A stretch of 9,524 nt of DNA from Gammaproteobacteria bacterium. GTDB lineage: Bacteria > Pseudomonadota > Gammaproteobacteria > SZUA-229. The DNA lies in the NCBI GenBank assembly GCA_015484935.1, contig WFUQ01000265.1, positions 1-9,524 on the forward strand, given 5' to 3'. The first letter of the stretch is position 1. Every line of letters starts with the position of its first letter. A program made the translations under genes and the position numbers. Below, one piece after another: positions 6,810 to 9,524 of this stretch. Below the pieces are notes generated by a model that worked only from the letters and a program-made list of their open reading frames with translations, was not told the DNA's origin and did not search any database.

Positions 6810-9263
6810 TCACAATGACTCTCCAAACTTCGGCGTTAAGACCTCCCAGCCTTCCCCGGAGAACTCATCGACCTTGATCGCATTCAGCACAGCCTCGCGT
6901 GTATGTTCAAGCTGTTTGAATTCGTCTTCGGTGATGACGTTCTTATCACGGGCTTCCTGTAGCAGGTTAGCATCATCAGCTTGCAGTGTGCCGTTTTTCC
7001 GGTTCTCGCGCAGGCGTTTGTCCAGCGCACTGGTTTTCAGCACCTGCTGGTAAGCATACAGAATCCGGCCTGAAGGGTCATTCGGCTCTTCGCTGATAAA
7101 GATACCGCGCGTCAGACGTTCCAGTGTCTCGGAAGGGGACAGTAACAGACGTGCGATACGGTGACCGGTGGCATCAGAGGGTTTCTGATAAGGCTTGGTC
7201 AACGGGAACAGGATGGCGTTAAGCAGGCGACCGACGACCGGTACCGGCAGGTTCTTGATCACACCTTTGAAAGCATACTGGGTGTTGTACAGTGCATCTT
7301 CACATGCCCACTGTAACAACGGCAGGTCTTCCTTGTTGGAACCTTCGTCTTCATAATGTTTCAACGTTGCGGTGAGCACGTACAGATTGGAGAGTGCATC
7401 GGCGAGGCGACCGGATATCTTCTCCTTGCGTTTCAGGCTGCCACCGAGGATGGCGACGCAGGCATCGGTCATCACCGCGAAGCAGGCACTCATGCGTACC
7501 AGTTGGCGATAGTATCTGGCAGTGATACCGCTACCGGGTGTCCTCACCAGACGTGCGGCTGTGATGCCCATCCAGAAAGCCCGCACCATGTTGCTGAAGA
7601 TGAAACCGGCGTGTGCGAAGAAAGCGTCATCGAAATCTTTCAGACCTTTGTGTTTGTCGCTCTCATGTACGGCTTCGACTTCTTTCAGTAGATAGGGATG
7701 ACTGCGCATCGCACCCTGTCCGAAGATAATCAACGAGCGCGTCAGGATGTTCGCGCCTTCCACAGTGATACCGACCGGTATCAGTTGATAACCACGTCCG
7801 AGAATATTATTCGGTCCCATGCAGATGGCATGACCGCCGTGCACATCCATCGACAGATTGATGATCCGGCGCATGCGTTCCATGGTTTGTTGTTTCACTA
7901 TGCCGGAGATAACAGACGGCACTTCACCGTGATCGAGACTGGACAGTACCAGTTGTCTTGCCGAATCGATGGCATAGGTCTGTCCGGCGATCTCGGTGAG
8001 CGCTTCTTCGATGCCCTCGAAATAACCGATAGGGGTGTGGAATTGCTGGCGGATACGCGAATACGCACCGGTATAACGCGATGCCATCTTGCCGGCACCG
8101 ACACCCAGCGCGGGCAGGGAGATGGCGCGTCCGTCGGACAGACATTCCATCAACATGCTCCAGCCTTTGCCGACATAATCGACACCACCGATGATCCAGT
8201 CCATCGGGATGAACACATCCTTGCCGCGTATCGGTCCGTTCATGAACGCCTGATTGGACGGGAAATGGCGGTTGCCGATCTCGACACCTTCGGTATCGCG
8301 TTTGATGAGGGCGAGGGTGATGCCACGTTCGACTTCGTCACTCAGCAGATGGTCCGGGTCCTGTAATTTGAAAGCGATACCGAGGATGGTCGCGACCGGT
8401 GCCAGTGTGATGTATCGTTTTTCCCAGTTCATGCGCACACCCAGTACATTCTCCTTGCCTTCGAATGTGCCGTAACACACCACGCCGGTATCGGGCATGG
8501 CTCCGGCATCACTACCGGCATCGGGTCCGGTGAGACCGAAGCAGGGTATCTCGGTGCCGTCTGCCAGTCGCGGCAGATAATAATCTTTCTGTTCCTGGGT
8601 GCCGTAGGTCATCAACAACTTGCCGGGGCCGAGTGAGTTGGGCACCATCACCGTGACCGCTGCCGAACCGCTGCGTGTACCGATCTTCATCACCACCTGT
8701 GAATGACACAGGTTGGAAAATTCCAGACCGCCGTATTCTTTGGGGATGATCATAGCGAAGAATTTATTATCCTTGATGAACTGCCAGGCTTCGGCTGACA
8801 GATCGAAATCTTCATGGGTAATCTTCCAGTCGTCCAGCATCTGGCACAGTTCTTCCACCGGGCCATCGAGGAAGGCCTGTTCTTCTTCTGAAAGACCAGG
8901 TGCCGGTAATTTGCGCACCACATCGAAATCCGGTTTACCGCTGAACAGTTCGGCTTCCCACCACACGTCACCGGCATCCAGTGCTTCCTGTTCGGTCTGC
9001 GAGATAGTCGGCATGGCTTTCGACATCAGCTTGTAGATGAAACGGCTGAACAGCATCCGGCGTACGGGTTTGATATTGAGCGGGATGAAGATGACCGCAT
9101 AGATGACCCACATTGTCGTCAGCGTGGTTGACGGTATCTCGCCACTTATCTGAAAAGCCATCATGACGATGGCGATCAGTAACGACCACATGATCAATGG
9201 CCATCTGAAATAAGCAGCCAGCAGTACGATCAGGATCACGGAAATTATCAGTAGCGTCGTCAT
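6810..9263 (-). CDS. fadE: Acyl-CoA dehydrogenase FadE
   Basis: FadE carries out the first, FAD-dependent step of beta-oxidation, converting acyl-CoA to trans-2-enoyl-CoA. At 817 residues it matches E. coli FadE (814), much larger than the ordinary acyl-CoA dehydrogenases of about 380-400. The N-terminus has hydrophobic segments at about 3-19, 22-38 and 48-62, followed by a basic stretch, suggesting membrane association. The dehydrogenase core spans about 120-520 with PKEYGGLEFSN, the flavin/substrate region CFGLTGPDAGSDAGA (241-255), and ITVEGANILTRS, where E502 aligns with the catalytic base of the YEGTxxIQ motif in medium-chain enzymes (my alignment by eye). The remaining C-terminal 300 residues correspond to the FadE-specific domain (DUF1974). 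The ATG at 9263 overlaps the stop of a short upstream frame as ATGA. It is the first clear gene of the fadE-fadI-fadJ operon; no FadR site is evident upstream. Confidence 0.96.
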   Translation of the reverse strand: MTTLLIISVILIVLLAAYFRWPLIMWSLLIAIVMMAFQISGEIPSTTLTTMWVIYAVIFIPLNIKPVRRMLFSRFIYKLMSKAMPTISQTEQEALDAGDVWWEAELFSGKPDFDVVRKLPAPGLSEEEQAFLDGPVEELCQMLDDWKITHEDFDLSAEAWQFIKDNKFFAMIIPKEYGGLEFSNLCHSQVVMKIGTRSGSAAVTVMVPNSLGPGKLLMTYGTQEQKDYYLPRLADGTEIPCFGLTGPDAGSDAGAMPDTGVVCYGTFEGKENVLGVRMNWEKRYITLAPVATILGIAFKLQDPDHLLSDEVERGITLALIKRDTEGVEIGNRHFPSNQAFMNGPIRGKDVFIPMDWIIGGVDYVGKGWSMLMECLSDGRAISLPALGVGAGKMASRYTGAYSRIRQQFHTPIGYFEGIEEALTEIAGQTYAIDSARQLVLSSLDHGEVPSVISGIVKQQTMERMRRIINLSMDVHGGHAICMGPNNILGRGYQLIPVGITVEGANILTRSLIIFGQGAMRSHPYLLKEVEAVHESDKHKGLKDFDDAFFAHAGFIFSNMVRAFWMGITAARLVRTPGSGITARYYRQLVRMSACFAVMTDACVAILGGSLKRKEKISGRLADALSNLYVLTATLKHYEDEGSNKEDLPLLQWACEDALYNTQYAFKGVIKNLPVPVVGRLLNAILFPLTKPYQKPSDATGHRIARLLLSPSETLERLTRGIFISEEPNDPSGRILYAYQQVLKTSALDKRLRENRKNGTLQADDANLLQEARDKNVITEDEFKQLEHTREAVLNAIKVDEFSGEGWEVLTPKFGESL

Positions 9264-9478
9264 GGCTTATCCGCCTTGTGGAGTGAGTGTAATGGATTGT
9301 GCGATAAGGGGTTGCTGCGAGTGCATATCAGGGCAGGTAAGCGATAGCGCGGAAGTAAGCTGTATCCGAGGCGGTCAAAATCCGAGAGGGGGGTGTGCTG
9401 ATCTTCTTTCTCGTCAATCAACCAGAATACGAGCTTGTTCCAGAGGGTATCTTCAACCTTATTGGCAAGCCTGAACAT
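9260..9478 (-). CDS. 72-codon ORF upstream of fadE, possible N-terminal gene remnant or coupled leader
   Basis: The frame runs from ATG at 9478 to a TGA that overlaps the fadE start as ATGA (9260-9263). Residues 1-37, ending in SDFDRL, look like genuine protein: amphipathic, rich in acidic and aromatic residues, and without TTA leucine codons. From memory they resemble the N-terminus of proteobacterial YiiX-like (permuted papain-fold, NlpC/P60-type) hydrolases, where such a segment leads into a xYEIRPGDVLLVEG core. From residue 38 (about base 9367 leftwards) that similarity fades. Only a Y..L.P pattern remains, and leucines switch to four TTA codons, so the catalytic core is missing. No other frame of the following sequence restores it. 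It could be the 5' stub of a truncated gene, a short coupled ORF, or a chance frame. The ribosome binding site is weak. Confidence 0.35.
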   Translation of the reverse strand: MFRLANKVEDTLWNKLVFWLIDEKEDQHTPLSDFDRLGYSLLPRYRLPALICTRSNPLSHNPLHSLHKADKP

Positions 9479-9511
9479 GCGTGTTTCGTATCTCTGCCCT
9501 TAGTGAGTGTA
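9282..9511. repeat. Pair of 10 bp direct repeats around the short ORF upstream of fadE
   Basis: AGTGAGTGTA occurs at 9282-9291 and again at 9502-9511, one copy on each side of the start of the 72-codon frame and about 220 bp apart. On the minus strand each copy (TACACTCACT) is also preceded at short distance by ACAAT. The repeat could be a recombination footprint, a pair of regulator half-sites or chance; the sequence alone does not decide. Confidence 0.3.
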
Positions 9512-9524
9512 TTGTTAAATTGTA

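Noticed and set aside
6779..6826. TTG start giving a 16-residue longer thiolase
   Set aside because: It would overlap fadE and add residues with no counterpart in thiolases; the ATG at 6778 gives the family N-terminus.
7698..8366. Long plus-strand frame of 222 codons opposite fadE
   Set aside because: It lies wholly antisense to well-conserved fadE sequence, has no recognisable motif, is rich in His/Asp/Arg as expected for the complement of a coding strand, and is explained by codon bias in fadE.
9262..9474. Plus-strand 70-codon frame upstream of fadE
   Set aside because: It is Cys/Arg-rich with no family resemblance and lies opposite the minus-strand short ORF, whose first half looks more protein-like.
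9519..9524. TACAAT on the minus strand as a -10 box for the fadE operon
   Set aside because: It fits the -10 consensus well, but it is at the last bases of the window, so no -35 element can be examined.

Overview
The window reads as an ordinary stretch of a gammaproteobacterial chromosome of moderate, roughly 50-55% GC. The evidence is gene order and protein similarity recalled from known families: the run holB - pilZ - tatD is the arrangement seen in Pseudomonas and relatives, and the PilZ protein is very close to the type IV pilus PilZ subfamily, down to its THTM C-terminus. No genus can be named from the sequence alone.

Left half, plus strand (1-3299). The 3' part of holB (DNA polymerase III delta-prime, start off the left edge) is followed by pilZ, tatD and a membrane-bound GGDEF diguanylate cyclase. 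holB and pilZ are 19 bp apart. pilZ and tatD are separated by 89 bp. tatD and the cyclase overlap by 4 bp (GTGA). The run combines replication, metal-dependent DNase and c-di-GMP/pilus genes, a common conserved linkage rather than one pathway.

Right half, minus strand (3330-9263). This is a fatty-acid beta-oxidation operon transcribed right to left: fadE (acyl-CoA dehydrogenase), a FadI-like thiolase and a FadJ-like bifunctional hydratase/dehydrogenase. Together they supply a full oxidation spiral: FadE makes the enoyl-CoA, FadJ hydrates and oxidises it to 3-ketoacyl-CoA, and the thiolase releases acetyl-CoA. The two halves converge with a 30 bp gap at 3300-3329, in which no clear terminator is visible.

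The most distinctive non-coding element is a REPIN-type structure at 5387-5453, in the only sizeable gap of the beta-oxidation operon. It has two perfect 23 bp inverted arms, each itself a GTAG-headed REP palindrome, around a 21 nt loop. The 261 bp upstream of fadE hold a 72-codon reading frame whose stop overlaps the fadE start (ATGA). Its first half resembles the N-terminus of a larger protein family while its second half does not, so it may be a gene remnant or a coupled leader ORF. No RNA genes, CRISPR arrays, insertion sequences, phage genes or defence systems are visible, and I see no evidence for an undescribed multi-gene system here.
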